A stretch of 64,000 nucleotides of DNA from Fragilaria crotonensis (lineage: Eukaryota; Bacillariophyta; Fragilariophyceae; Fragilariales; Fragilariaceae), in contig JAKSYS010000012.1 of NCBI GenBank assembly GCA_022925895.1, forward strand, positions 62,001-126,000, in the 5' to 3' direction. A program made the position numbers and the translations under genes. The notes beneath the pieces are model-generated. The model searched no databases. It worked only from the letters and a program-made list of their open reading frames with translations, and was not told where the DNA came from. Below, in pieces: positions 11,218-23,136 of this stretch (position 1 is its first letter; every line of letters begins with the position of its first letter).

Positions 11218-12249
11218 ATGATCCGAACAACTCGTATCCTCGCCCGTCGACCTGTGGCAGTCTTTCTGAATGCAGGTCGTCTAGACTACGACAAGCGATT
11301 GGATTTCAGCCGACTCGAATCATTGTGTGACTTGCGTCGTAACGATGTGGACAAGGTGACGGACCCAGCTGAAATCCTAGCTCAAGTTCAAGGAGCAGAA
11401 ATTGTCATCACCAAGGAAATGCCTGTGCCGGCAGGAGTCTTTCAGAATTTTCCGGATTCTGTTAAACTCTTGTGCGAAGCTGGGACGGGGTACAACAATT
11501 TGCCGGTCAAGGAAGCCCGCGCACGAGGTGTCCTGGTCTGTAATGTCCCCACGTACAGTACGGAGGCCGTGGCGCACATGGCCATCACATACCTCATGAA
11601 CTTGTCTGTCAGTATGTTTGATCAACAACGTATGTTGCTGCAAGGTGATCGAAGCAACTTTACAGGGCCGTTCACTTTGCCCCTGTCAGAGTTAAACAAC
11701 AAAACAATTGGATTGATCGGGGGTGCTGGTATGATTGGAAGCAAGGTCGCTGACATTTGCCTGGCACTGGGAATGAAGGTCATCATCAGCACTCGGGCCG
11801 GAAAGTTATCCGAATCACACCGACTCGCGAACCATCCCGATGTCACCGCTGTCAAGGACTTGGAACCGCTGTTGCGCAATTCGGACTACGTGTCAATCCA
11901 CTGCCCACTCAATGATGAGACGCGCGGTAGTTTTGGACGTGCTCAAATTGAAATGATGAAACCAACAGCGTATCTTATCAACACATCACGAGGCGCAATT
12001 TGCAACGAGCCGGAGCTAATTCAGGCCCTCAAGGATGGTGTGATTATGGGTGCGGGCCTTGACGTTACAACCACGGAGCCGCCTCCTGAAGATTCCGAAA
12101 TTTGGAACTTGCCGAACTGTTGGCTCAGTCCTCATACAGGATGGCGGCGTATTGAAACACGACAGCGCTTGGTAGATATGACTGCAGATTCAATTGAAGC
12201 CTATTGTAAGGCAGCGAAGGAAGAAGACATGGTGAACGTTGTTAATTGA
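11218..12249 (+). CDS. D-isomer-specific 2-hydroxyacid dehydrogenase
   Basis: An intronless gene of 343 residues, a normal family length. It belongs to the NAD(P)-dependent D-2-hydroxyacid dehydrogenases (glycerate/hydroxypyruvate, phosphoglycerate and related enzymes). The N-terminal substrate lid contains AGTGYNNLP. The Rossmann motif is GLIGGAGMIGSKV (GxGxxG at about 169-174). The catalytic triad is visible as Arg in NTSRGAIC (about 258), Glu in DVTTTEPPP (about 287) and His in LSPHTGW (about 306). There is no C-terminal ACT domain, so it is not a classical regulated 3-PGDH. Glycerate dehydrogenase or hydroxypyruvate reductase is plausible, but the substrate cannot be fixed. The ATG at 11218 is preferred over GTG at 11077. 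MIRTTRILARR could be a short mitochondrial presequence. Confidence 0.88.
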   Translation: MIRTTRILARRPVAVFLNAGRLDYDKRLDFSRLESLCDLRRNDVDKVTDPAEILAQVQGAEIVITKEMPVPAGVFQNFPDSVKLLCEAGTGYNNLPVKEARARGVLVCNVPTYSTEAVAHMAITYLMNLSVSMFDQQRMLLQGDRSNFTGPFTLPLSELNNKTIGLIGGAGMIGSKVADICLALGMKVIISTRAGKLSESHRLANHPDVTAVKDLEPLLRNSDYVSIHCPLNDETRGSFGRAQIEMMKPTAYLINTSRGAICNEPELIQALKDGVIMGAGLDVTTTEPPPEDSEIWNLPNCWLSPHTGWRRIETRQRLVDMTADSIEAYCKAAKEEDMVNVVN

Positions 12250-12623
12250 ATCAATGAGACGGTTCGAGGACGACGTTGAAACTCTGTCCTCTCCATACTA
12301 TCATGTTCCTCCATGATAAGGGTTCACGCAAGTGGCTAGTTACTTGCTATGCATCATAGATACAGGAATGTTTGCTCCACTCCATACGAATGACCTCTGC
12401 ACGAATTTATACGAGTCGACCAAGTTGCCTGTAAGTCATCACAAAGCTATCCTTATAATTAGCAAGGCTTAAGCCTTCTTGACTTGTGCAGCGTTTGCCT
12501 AAGAAACTTTAAGGCCTGCCCCTCGTAGGGACGAGATGCCTGACATTCAACGCGCGTTGTTCAAACATCGAAGTCTCTTCAAAGAAAGTCGCCCTGTGAT
12601 GAAAACCATGAACAACTACAGGC
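12250..12623. other. convergent spacer, nothing recognised
   Basis: 374 bp between the 3' ends of the dehydrogenase and RUVBL1 genes. It should contain both 3' UTRs. No gene, RNA or repeat is evident. Confidence 0.5.
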
Positions 12624-14123
<1,500 letters not shown>

Positions 14124-14483
14124 GATCGAAGAATCACAGCCGCAAGCGATAACAGTCAATAGATGCACGTGTTATGAGACGAAGAGGTACGTGGAAATAC
14201 AATCGTTTCAAGAGCAACAACTACACAACGACAATTTGGTTTGAGCTGTGAGGCAACGAGTCCTTCTCATTTCTCGTCAAAAACTAAAATACCGGTAGAT
14301 CTAGTGGAGGTCAGTGGAAGGGAGTTCGGAAACTCTGCTGGAAGGTCCGGCCAAAGCACGTTCTAGCCGTTAAGTTCCGGTAACGAAGTCATTTCCGCGC
14401 ACGCCGACTTCAAAATACATGTGCTGCGGTATTTGTAGCTTTTTGCAGACAATGCAAACGAGCCGGCAAGGTTTTCTGATGCG

Positions 14484-14616
14484 AAGTGGAAATCCACTTC
14501 AGTGAAGTGGAATTCCACTTCGGGTAAGTGGAATTTCACTTCGGGGAAGTGGAATTCCACTTAGGGGGAGTGGAATTCCACTTAGGGGAAGTGGAATTCC
14601 ACTTACCCGAAGTGAA
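14484..14616. repeat. 21-bp palindromic tandem repeat, block A
   Basis: Seven units start every 21 bp at 14484, 14505, 14526, 14547, 14568, 14589 and 14610 (the last degenerate). Each is a 16-bp near-perfect palindrome, AAGTGGAATTCCACTT with one or two changes, plus a 5-nt spacer (CAGTG, CGGGT, CGGGG, AGGGG, ACCCG types). The spacer varies more than the palindrome. Confidence 0.9.
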
Positions 14617-14685
14617 ATGCAATGTTCCCAAAATGAATTCATACTGAATTGTGTTGGCGTCACGTGTGTCCATCGCATTGTGAGG

Positions 14686-14825
14686 AAGTGGAATTCCACT
14701 TCGGTAAGTGAAAATCCACTTCGGTGAAGTGGAATTCCACTTCGGATAAGTGGAATTTCACTTTGGAGAAGTGGAATTTCACTTAGGGGAAATGGAATTT
14801 CACTTAGGTGAAGTGGAATTTCACT
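14686..14825. repeat. 21-bp palindromic tandem repeat, block B
   Basis: Seven further units of the same palindrome start at 14686, 14706, 14727, 14748, 14769, 14790 and 14811 (one spacer is a base short). Several units read GGAATTTCACTT, so the palindrome is slightly decayed relative to block A. The block ends at GTCCTAG-flanking sequence within the fold-back element. Confidence 0.9.
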
Positions 14826-15297
14826 GACTAGGATCCACATGATAAACGCGCCGGCCTTGCTTTTTATCAGTTGAAAATGACATAACGTGGAAGCGAGACT
14901 CTTTCTATGAGGTGTCACGTGTTCTCGTTTTTTCCTCGATTCCGACGGTGCGGCCGGACCTTCCAGTAGATTAGTCTCTACTATAGTACAGGGTACCGGT
15001 ACTGTATCTGTTACACGGGGTTGACGTTTCACATATCCATATCTAGTCTCGAATACAAGACTGTATACGAAACATGCCACTCATGTTACATCCATACCCT
15101 ATGGTATATGGTATAGTAGTACAAGTGTATATTGCGACATATTTATCGTACACGAGAACAGAATGAGTTGGAATTCCAGAAGATTCCTCGGCACCTGCCT
15201 TCGAAAGTGTTCACCAATAATCTATGAAAATCCTCCAATTCGCGTACACTCCTTATAAATCCTTTATCGAGAACCGATAACTGCTATCAAGTCCACC

Positions 15298-16279
15298 ATG
15301 CCGACACCTCTCCGTTGCGACCCCAAGCTCTTTGAGAAAGACCTTACCAACCAGGTGATTATTGTCACGGGAGCTAACTCGGGATGTGGATTAGAAACGT
15401 CGCGTCAGCTCGTGAAACAAGGGGCGACGGTGATTCTCGCATGTCGCAGTCGCGAACGCGGTGAGGCAGCCGCCAAGGATGTTGGCGGTGGTGGGGTCTT
15501 TCTTCCTCTCGACTTGGCATCGCTCGAGTCCGTTCGCAATTTTGCCAAGGAGTTTCAGGCCAAGTACGATCGATTGGATGCATTGATCAATAATGCCGGC
15601 ATCATGGCATGCCCCTACGCCAAAACCAAGGATGGATTTGAGATGCAAATCGGTTGCAACCATCTGGGTCACTTTCTGTTGCTACAGTTGTTGGCTCCGC
15701 TTCTCCTCAAGACTGCAGAGACGACGGGTAAGCCATCTCGGTTTGTCGCTCTCATCTTGTGCTGCTGCGGAAATGTATACCGGTTTTTCCGGCGTGGCCA
15801 AGATTGATTTTGACGATTTGAACTGGGAAACTCGCACGTACGACCAAAATACCGCCTACATGCAAAGCAAGCTTGCCAACTATTTGCATGCTCTCGAAGC
15901 CAGCAAGAAATATCCGGTCGATAAGCTCATTTGCACCAGCGTTCATCCTGGTTGGGTTCAGTCCAACCTCGACGTGCACATGTTCAAGACCATGTTCGGC
16001 GATGGCTGGTTTGGTAGTATGATGTCGAATGTGTTCCGTAAACTCTTTCTCTGGAAGGGAGATATGATTACAGCCGTTGATGGGGCTCAGTCTACTTTGT
16101 ATTGTGTGTTGGAGGATGCTGATAAGATGGAAAGTGGTGCCTTCTACTCGCAATTTGGAGCTTACAAGGATAAGGATGCTCAGAAAGGTGGATGGCCAAT
16201 GAAAATTCCCAACCCGAACGCTACTCCGGAGGCGGCAGCGAAGCTCTGGGTAGAAAGTGAGAAACTGGTTGCACTCTAA
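15298..16279 (+). CDS. short-chain dehydrogenase/reductase (retinol-dehydrogenase-like), apparent frameshift
   Basis: An NAD(P)-dependent classical SDR of the retinol dehydrogenase / WW-oxidoreductase / POR-like group. The N-terminal cofactor motif is VTGANSGCGLETSR (TGxxxGxG), followed by LINNAGIM (NNAG) and NHLGHFLL. The catalytic serine lies in the SSCAAAEM segment, and YMQSK provides the YxxxK pair. The protein ends with PGWVQSNL and a C-terminal region typical of the group. The frame changes near 15751, between FVAL and SSCAAAEM: two bases missing from a CTCT run, or one base extra. With this the protein is about 327 residues. No GT-AG intron can explain the shift without deleting the catalytic serine segment. 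The substrate is unknown. Confidence 0.85.
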
Positions 16280-16478
16280 GAAAAGGAGAGTGAGAGGCAG
16301 GCAACAGCGGCTTGAAAAATGTGACCACACATTTAGGGTAAATGTTAAGCAAAGTTTAATGTACATGGGAGTCGATCAAGGTGGATAGCATCGTGAAGAC
16401 TTGGCGTCGTATCGTCACGACGACATGAATGAGCCACTAATCGTGCTTTCGCAATTTGCATACTCAACAAATCATCAA

Positions 16479-18055
16479 TCAACCAGATTGCTGACCTCGG
16501 CCAGGCAAATCAATCTTCCCTGCCTTGACAGATAGAATGGTCATATCGCGCAGTTGGGGTGGCAAATGATTGTAGGTTGGCGATAAGTCCCGCACATGAT
16601 CGCGGCTCACGTGCAACCGCGGGACTTTTCTGCGACGACTTGAAGAAGGATCATCATCAATAGCACAATTGGCCTCTCGGGTACGTTCCAAAAATGTCGA
16701 CACGAGCTGTTCGGAATTGGGATCCAAGTATCCGGTCGAAAGCGCGCCCCAAATGGGACATCCAATATTCTGCTGCTCCGTACTGTTGCTCAAGATCGTG
16801 AAGTGTTCGTAGGACCAATCGAGAAATCGATGAATTTTCGCCGTGGGACAATAGGCATAGACTGCTGCCGTCTGGATGACTAAATCATTGAGACGATCCA
16901 GGTACATGAATCCCTCATGATCGAACCATTGCAACAGGTGTTGGACATTTGTGGATCGAAAGAATTGCAAGGATCCGAGGAACCAATTGTTATAAAATCC
17001 ACAAGTTCCACCGTTGAAATTGCGATTCATGGTCCAATTTGCATTCTTCCCATTCGACGTTATCCGCACGACCCCGGTATAATTGTGAAATATTTTTTTT
17101 ATTGCATTCATTTCATAGCTGCACTGCCGATAGGCATACAAGTAATCATGGCGTGACATGTACCCGAACAAATCATACTGAATGGGAGAATGGAGAAACG
17201 ACTCCTCATCCATGCGCATCACGTATTGATAGTTCGTGCCCATGATGCGATTGATTTCATCAAAATAATCCCACACGCGAACTGCATACCAGCGAATCCT
17301 GAATAGGAATGAATGAATGAACAAATGGGTCCGTGCGGCAAGTGTGGGTTAGAAACTTCAATGTGCGGGGGGAGGAAGACAATATGCGAAGGACGAGAGT
17401 GAATCCATTCTTACATGTGTCGATATCCAAGATTGAATTTTGGATTGCTCCAACGACGGATCAAATCTGCTTCGTTGAGATGAGATGGCGTTTTCCAGTA
17501 TGGCGATCCCAGCAGGTTGATGAGTTGCAGAGTTCCTCGGCACTTGGATGGGTACAATCGTAAACGCTCCCACTCGTCCAAATCAGCTTCAGTAAAATCT
17601 CCTGTGTGAAAAATGAAAACTGTCGCATTGAGATAGTGGTCATTGATCAAGAGATAGTTCTGGAAGAGCAAATTCAATGATTTGAAGAGTAGCGCCATGG
17701 AATCACGAAGGTAGACTTTGTGCGACTTTTGTGCCAAATAAATGATGGCATTCGTTTTCGTCGAGTACGGAGGGAAGTAGAAAGGCCGGCTTGGCAGTAT
17801 CAGGTCTTCGTCCACTTTGATGGACGGTACTACTTGTACTATGGATTTTAATGTCGATGCATCATAGTTATTGCTTGATTGAAGGAGCTTGTGCTTTAAT
17901 GGGGAGACACGTAAGGGCTGTGCGAAAACCAACAAGCAAATGATCCACAAACCAGTTATGACAACGACGCTTCTGGAACTTTGCCTCCTCCTTAGTAAGA
18001 CTACTAGGAAATGCTTGATAAGCGATGAAAAGCTTCTGGATCGCTCTATTCTCAT
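16479..18055 (-). CDS. GT15-family alpha-1,2-mannosyltransferase-like, type II membrane protein
   Basis: Exons 18055-17415 and 17298-16479 join across a 116-bp GT-AG intron to give 486 residues. The N-terminus is short and basic, followed by a single membrane anchor (about residues 29-47, VVVITGLWIICLLVFAQPL). This is the type II topology of Golgi glycosyltransferases. The luminal part resembles the KRE2/MNT1 family (GT15): NPKFNLGYRHM, then YQYVMRMDEESFLHSPIQYD, equivalent to the yeast YYWRVEP acceptor/metal region, and the GGTCGFYNNW and DWSYEHFTILSN blocks. It probably elongates O- or N-linked mannans or glycans in the Golgi. The intron falls in the RHM|IRW segment. The call rests on motif similarity read by eye; another nucleotide-sugar transferase with the same fold is possible. 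Confidence 0.78.
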
Positions 18056-18185
18056 CTAAAAAACTACAGACATTTGAGACTGCTGATATCTGGATGGATC
18101 TTTGCAGGATACAGTAGATGTAAAGTGTCGACGAAGTTTTGCTAGACCTGTGTGATCGGTGAACGATCGGGTGATCGGTGATAGG

Positions 18186-18753
18186 CAGGGGTGTCCTATT
18201 TAAGGCGACCGGGCCGGCGCGCCTAGCAGCGCCTTAATTAGTTAATATAGGCGCTTTTTTGGACCTTCAAAAAGGCGGTGTAAGGCGGTGGGGGTTAGGG
18301 GTTAGGGTTTTGGGGATTTAGAGTTAAGGTTCATGACTGTACAGAGCAGCTGCAACGCTCATCCCCACTTCAGTCCATCATGAAAATAACACTGCCAACA
18401 GACCTCACAGCTCACCATGAACAATCATGGAAGTAACTTCAATTGTTTCAGCTTTTTCACTGCAACAGTTGAGTTCCAAGTCAAGTAAAGCATCTTGCTA
18501 CTGGCTACGGATATACTGGAGTACTGTACAACAAGGTACTGTATCCATGTCTACTGTATGTTGTTTATTATCTACTGGAGTACTGTCGTACTATGCTACG
18601 AGAATGCTCCGTACAAACTTACACGTACAATTCTACATGATGGTATGTTTGTAGCGTAGAATCTACAGGACCTTATTTAAGGCGCTATTTCAAGGCTTCA
18701 AAAAGGCGATTGGCCCCAAAATTAAGGCGCCCGCCTTAAATAGGACACCCCTG
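18186..18753. mobile_element. hAT-like non-autonomous element (MITE)
   Basis: A 568-bp segment has inverted ends starting CAGGGGTGTCCTATTTAAGG on the left and the reverse complement on the right (at least 22 bp perfect). It is flanked by an identical 8-bp direct repeat, GTGATAGG (18178-18185 and 18754-18761). CAGGG-type ends with 8-bp duplications are the hAT signature. No transposase is present. Subterminal AAAAAGGCG motifs recur on both sides. It sits inside a GTGAT-heptamer satellite, so part of the flanking duplication could be the satellite itself; the ends are still diagnostic. Confidence 0.82.
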
Positions 18754-19131
18754 GTGATAGGTGATAGGTGATAGGTGATCAGTGATCAGTGATCAGTGAT
18801 CAGTGATCAGTGATCAGTGATCAGTGATCAGTGATCAGTGATCAGTGATCAGTGATCAGTGATCAGTGATCGGTGATCAGTGATCAGTGATCAGTGATCA
18901 GTGATCAGTGATCAGTGATCAGTGATCAGTGATCAGTGATCAGTGATCAGTGATCAGTGATCAGTGATCAGTGATCAGTGATCAGTGATCAGTGATCAGT
19001 GATCAGTGATCAGTGATCAGTGATAACGTGATAACGTGATAACGTGATAACGTGATAACGTGATAACGTGATAACGTGATAACGTGATAACGTGATAACG
19101 TGATAACGTGATAACGTGATAACGTGATAAC
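18754..19131. repeat. heptamer/octamer satellite (GTGATAG)3-(GTGATCA)35-(GTGATAAC)14
   Basis: Three adjoining homogeneous arrays lie directly right of the hAT-like element: three GTGATAG units, about 35 GTGATCA units (18775-19019, one variant with CGG near 18870) and 14 units of the 8-bp GTGATAAC (19020-19131). Related GTGATCG units lie on the other side of the element (about 18151-18185), so the element inserted into a pre-existing array. All share the GTGAT core, with successive changes in the last two or three bases. Confidence 0.93.
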
Positions 19132-19517
19132 TGATTCGACATCGGACAACTCTGTACTGGATGTTACAGTACTAGTAATCGTACTTCGTGCGATCTCGTA
19201 CTTTCTACAGCAATGACCGTGCGATACTCACGACTCACAACTCAAGAGGAAGTACTACGGTAGTAGAGACAGTAAATGCACTACCGGTAGTAGCAGTCTT
19301 CACACTACCTCAATTATTCATATGCGGCGAACATGAAGCCATCGTTTCAAGTCTCAAGGGCACACTGTGGACTATTTAAGCCTTCTTCTAGTTACTATAC
19401 TAGCTAGTAATACAAAAGAAGTACCGGAGTACCCTGGAAAGTAGAAGAGGAAAGTCAACTCCGCAATGAAGTGTGCCAGGTAGTTCTTTCTATCGTAATA
19501 ATTATGGTGGATTGCAC

Positions 19518-21385
19518 TTAGAACCAACTGGCCATAATGCTTTCCCTTTGCACTGGCTTCTCTGGTAAAGGGTCGTGTATCTGCATCTGCGTTGTCGGCA
19601 CTGCAGGAAGAGAAAGGAGGCTATGTTGGTCTGCGCCGTCAATGTCGGACGAACCCTGCAGCTCGCTGAGGAGCTCATCGTCATCAAACATCACGTCGTT
19701 AGCCACATCTGAAGCGAAATCCTCCATGGCGAGATTCATCTCTTCCATGTTGACATCTCCTATGTCCGCATTTAGGGATTGCATGGCTTCGGTTGCCGCT
19801 TGCATAGCCATGCTTACGTGGCGGTTCTCCACTGCAGATTCAAGCAGAAGAATTTGCGTCTCCATCGAAAAAATGGCACCCTTGAGCGTATCAATGCGAC
19901 GTTCTAATCTCTTCTTCCGAGCCATACATCGCATCGCTCCCTTCTGGTCGCCACTTGCCAACTTCGACTTGGCCTCCTTAAGCAAGAGCGGTATTTCATT
20001 GTCTTCTTCAAGGGCAGTAAGCCGCGATTCTTGTTTTGCAATGGTACCGCGTAGCAACTCAAGCGTTTGCTCCTCCTCTTTGGTCATGGGGGAAGTCCTG
20101 TACTGGGACTCATCTTGTCGATGAACATTGGCACTTTGTGACGTGGTGAAAGTATTCCCGTCGATAGGGCGCGACGACGCATTGTCGCCGTGGGTGGATG
20201 TCATCGTGAGCCTCGACGAATTGGCTCTTGAGGCTATCGGCTGTCTTTGGAAATCGACGTTGATGCGATGCTGTGTTGTCATCTCCTTGGCGGCATCATC
20301 GGCTAATTGCTCCAATTCCTTTTCAACTTGCGCATTTTCCATCTTTTCTTCTTCGATCGCGGCCGCTGTCTCTGTGGCCACCACATTTATAACCTCCAAC
20401 TCCTCAGCGGTTGCATGTTCTCGATGCTGACGAGCCAAATATTCTGCCTCGTCCTTTACGCGTCTGCGTTCTCGGGCAGCAGCTGCAGCATCCTCTTCGC
20501 GTTGCATTCGAGCCAAGCGTTCCGCTTCCGCGGTGAGCCGTTGGCGTTCTCTTGCGAGAGCTACAGCCTCTTCTTCTCGCTGGAGTCGAGCCAAGCGTTC
20601 TGCTTCCATGTTGAGACGATTGCGTTCTGCATGTGCAAAATTGCAGCCTCTTCTTCTCGCTGCTGTCGAGCCAATCGTTCTGCCTCTTCGCGGAGACGAC
20701 GATCGCGTTCCTGCGCTAGCAACTGAGCCTCCTTGACGGGCTCCATAGGTACAGTAGCAGCAACACTTTTGGTTTGTTTGAATGGTGATGCAATGGCCAC
20801 TGTTGCCGAGTCTTTTGGCTTCTTGGAACGGAACACAGTGCCGAGTACTCTTTTCTGCTTAGTGACCAGGTCGTGATCACTCTTCACTTGCAGGGCCCGA
20901 AGTTTTTCCATGACACGCTGCTCAAAATCATTTCGACTTTCCTTTCCTTCGCGACCAACAGTGGTTGTCGAAGTCTCGCTTTCGCGGTGGTAGCCCTCCT
21001 TGCTCTGTCGTTTTCGTTGCTGTTGTGCCACAAGCTCCTCTGCATCCATTCGAGCCGTGACACTTTCCAACTTCTTAAGAACTTGGTCAACTTGCCGGGC
21101 ATTTTTGATTCGCAAACTAACTTGCAGTGGATCTTTCTGCCTGTAATTTTTGTGTGTGGGAAGCGAATCAATAGAGAATGAGGCAAAACGAATGCCGTAG
21201 ACGTAGGCATCATCCAATCGACGGTCATCCAAGGACTGAAGGAACTGCTGCAAAAGTCGGTCCGTGACAGCATAGTACTTTTCAATCGGATACGTTCCAA
21301 TAACATTGACAATGTTCGCCTTGTCCGCCTCTCGCAACGCCTTACGACGAGCGGCACTTGGAGATTCTTCGGAAGCGCATGCCAT
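19518..21385 (-). CDS. Snf7-domain (ESCRT-III-like) protein with long coiled-coil N-terminal extension, apparent frameshift
   Basis: About 621 residues. The last ~150 residues look like Snf7/CHMP4: GAMRCMARKKRLERRIDTL, a long helix with SMETQILLLESA, then EEMNLAMEDFASDV and an acidic DDDELLSELQG as in CHMP4 tails. Before it lies a charged coiled coil of EAERLARxQREEE repeats (about 22-residue period). The N-terminus (ALREADKANIVNVI, IEKYYAVTDRLLQQFLQSLD, LDDAYVYGIRFASFS) resembles the helical MIT-like/USP8-dimer regions of ESCRT partners. A plain ESCRT-III protein is about 220 residues, so this is a fusion or a large extension. The frame shifts near 20635 inside the coiled coil (2 bases extra or 1 missing). 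The ATG at 21385 is preferred to GTG at 21502. A membrane-remodelling role is inferred. Confidence 0.72.
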
Positions 21386-22394
21386 TATGGATAACGAGGA
21401 AGGAGACGAGAAATTTGATGACAACGATGTGGTGGATGAATTTGTTCGTTTCGTCCCTAAAATGCCGCAAGCAGTGACTGATATGACTCCAACGAAAGCC
21501 ACGCGTGAACTTGATAAAGTGAATGATGCAGTCCCCTAGTATACCTCTAGTAGTTGTGGTGCAACAAGCAGACTGAAGTCTTTCGTGAACCCATGTTATG
21601 GACTCCAGTATGATACGAGAGGATCAGCTCCGAAGTGGCTCAACGTTCTCAATCGGGGATAGAATCGTGTCGTTGGCGAGTATAGTATCAGCCGGTACTG
21701 TACAAGTACCCGGTATCATAGAGGTTTCACATGAACAAATCGACACATGTTTCAAAAAGTGAATTTTAAAGTCGATTTTGTTTTATACTCCGATACATTT
21801 TTTTACTACCGGTACTAGTAGTAGCTGCATAGCGCTAGTAGAGTACTACAAAGACGACTAGGTTCTACTACTAGCTCTACTAGAGTAGTAAATCAGTACT
21901 GGAGTACTCGAGTAGAAGAGATGTATCGCTATCATTACAAGAATGAACGATAATACTGTCGCCAATACAGTACTGCTACAAAAGAAAATGGATACTGTAG
22001 TACCTGTACCTGTATACTGTGTACCGGAGTATTCTCGACCTTGAAGACCTAGTACTGTACTTCTGTACTACTAGCTAGAGTAGGACATACTTCACGGGAG
22101 GACTGGAGCACTGCCTGGCACGGCATACACCACATTTTGTAAGCGGGTCCGTGGGAGTAGTACTGTAGACTGTAGCGTGCGCAGTTTGCATGGTTGAATC
22201 GTTGCATCGACACAAATCCCCATATTCATACCAGTGTGACCCTCGGACTTCGTATAAAATTAGACTGGTACATACCGTATGCATACCTGGTACAAGTACC
22301 AATTGAGGAGACGACAGTCGATCAAATGAAGCAAGTCAAGATTCGGCAGTCGTAGACACAATAACGCAACACAAACACACTGTACTCACCTACC
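21386..22394. promoter_or_regulatory. divergent intergenic region rich in GTAC/CTAG text
   Basis: About 1 kb between divergent genes. From 21780 to 22090 the sequence is dominated by overlapping TAGTAC, GTACTCGAGTAG, CTACTAG and TACCGGTAC words. No coding region or defined element is recognised. Both promoters should lie here. Confidence 0.45.
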
Positions 22395-23136
22395 ATGGAC
22401 TTGAAAGGCTTCCTTGTAGCTCTTGTCTCTCTGCTGGCGTTCTCAAATTGCCATGGCGAGGTAGTTCAATTGACGGATGCAACGTTCGAGCATCAGACGC
22501 AGGTGCGAACAAGTGGAGGAAGTGTGATGTTTCGTTTCCATGAGACTATACCTGGCAAAACTCGCGAGAACAACATCAACAGCATATTCTGACCCTATCA
22601 AATTCACCTTCATCCAGGCTTCCACTGGTATGACCACAGGCAGTTGGTTCGTTCTTTTCAAGGCGGCACAATGTGTTCACTGCGCCAAGGTGACACCTAT
22701 CTTTGAGCAATTGGGGGAGGACGACGAACTCTCCGACAAGGGAATCGTTCTCGCGACCATGGACGTTCCTTCCAATCGTCGAACATCGGCTCGTTTTGAT
22801 ATTCGAGGGTTCCCAGTCATGTTGTACTTTCATCGTGGTCATATTTACAAATTTAAGGGAAAGCGATCAGTTGAGGCATTCAAGAAGTTTCTCCTGCACG
22901 ATGTTGACAAGATGATGGGCGGTCCGATCCCCCCTCCCCTGTCGAGTTTGGAAGTAACCTTTCGAGAAATGTCGACGGCCGCTCAGGACTTTTACGATAT
23001 GTCCGTCGGACGGGGTGGCGTGGTAGGTATGGCAGTATCAGCACTTTCTGTCATGTTCATTTTGTTGCTGGCCACACTTGTGGGGATGTGTTTTTTACCG
23101 TCGTCGAAAAGTGATGCGGACGATAAGGAGGATTAA
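22395..23136 (+). CDS. TMX-like thioredoxin-domain membrane protein (PDI family)
   Basis: Exons 22395-22502 and 22618-23136 join in phase 0 across a 115-bp GT-AG intron to give 208 residues. A signal peptide (about 1-21, FLVALVSLLAFSNCHG) is followed by a thioredoxin fold with the redox motif FKAAQCVHCAK (Cys 55 and 58, CVHC rather than the PDI CGHC). It continues with RFDIRGFPVMLYF (cis-proline region) and FKGKRSVEAFKKF. One membrane segment near the C-terminus (about 168-192, VSALSVMFILLLATLVG) and a short acidic cytosolic tail (DADDKED) give the TMX topology. It should assist disulfide chemistry in the ER or secretory system. There is no KDEL. Confidence 0.88.

Larger units (their letters stand above)
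14338..14966. mobile_element. fold-back/MITE-like element with terminal inverted repeats
   Basis: A 629-bp segment is bounded by perfect 15-bp inverted repeats: CTGGAAGGTCCGGCC at 14338-14352 and its reverse complement at 14952-14966. Inside are two blocks of palindromic 21-bp units separated by a 60-70 bp unique stretch, and no transposase. Terminal repeats plus a highly self-complementary interior suggest a non-autonomous fold-back element. No clear target-site duplication flanks the repeats, so the family is open. It lies between RUVBL1 and the SDR gene. Confidence 0.7.

Noticed and set aside
14484-14825. CRISPR-like palindromic repeats with short spacers
   Set aside because: Spacers are only 4-5 nt and similar to each other, there are no cas genes, and the DNA is eukaryotic nuclear. 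The terminal inverted repeats fit a fold-back element.
14499-15080. 193-codon minus-strand frame with SEIPL repeats
   Set aside because: A product of the 21-bp (seven-codon) palindromic repeat; no plausible protein outside the arrays.
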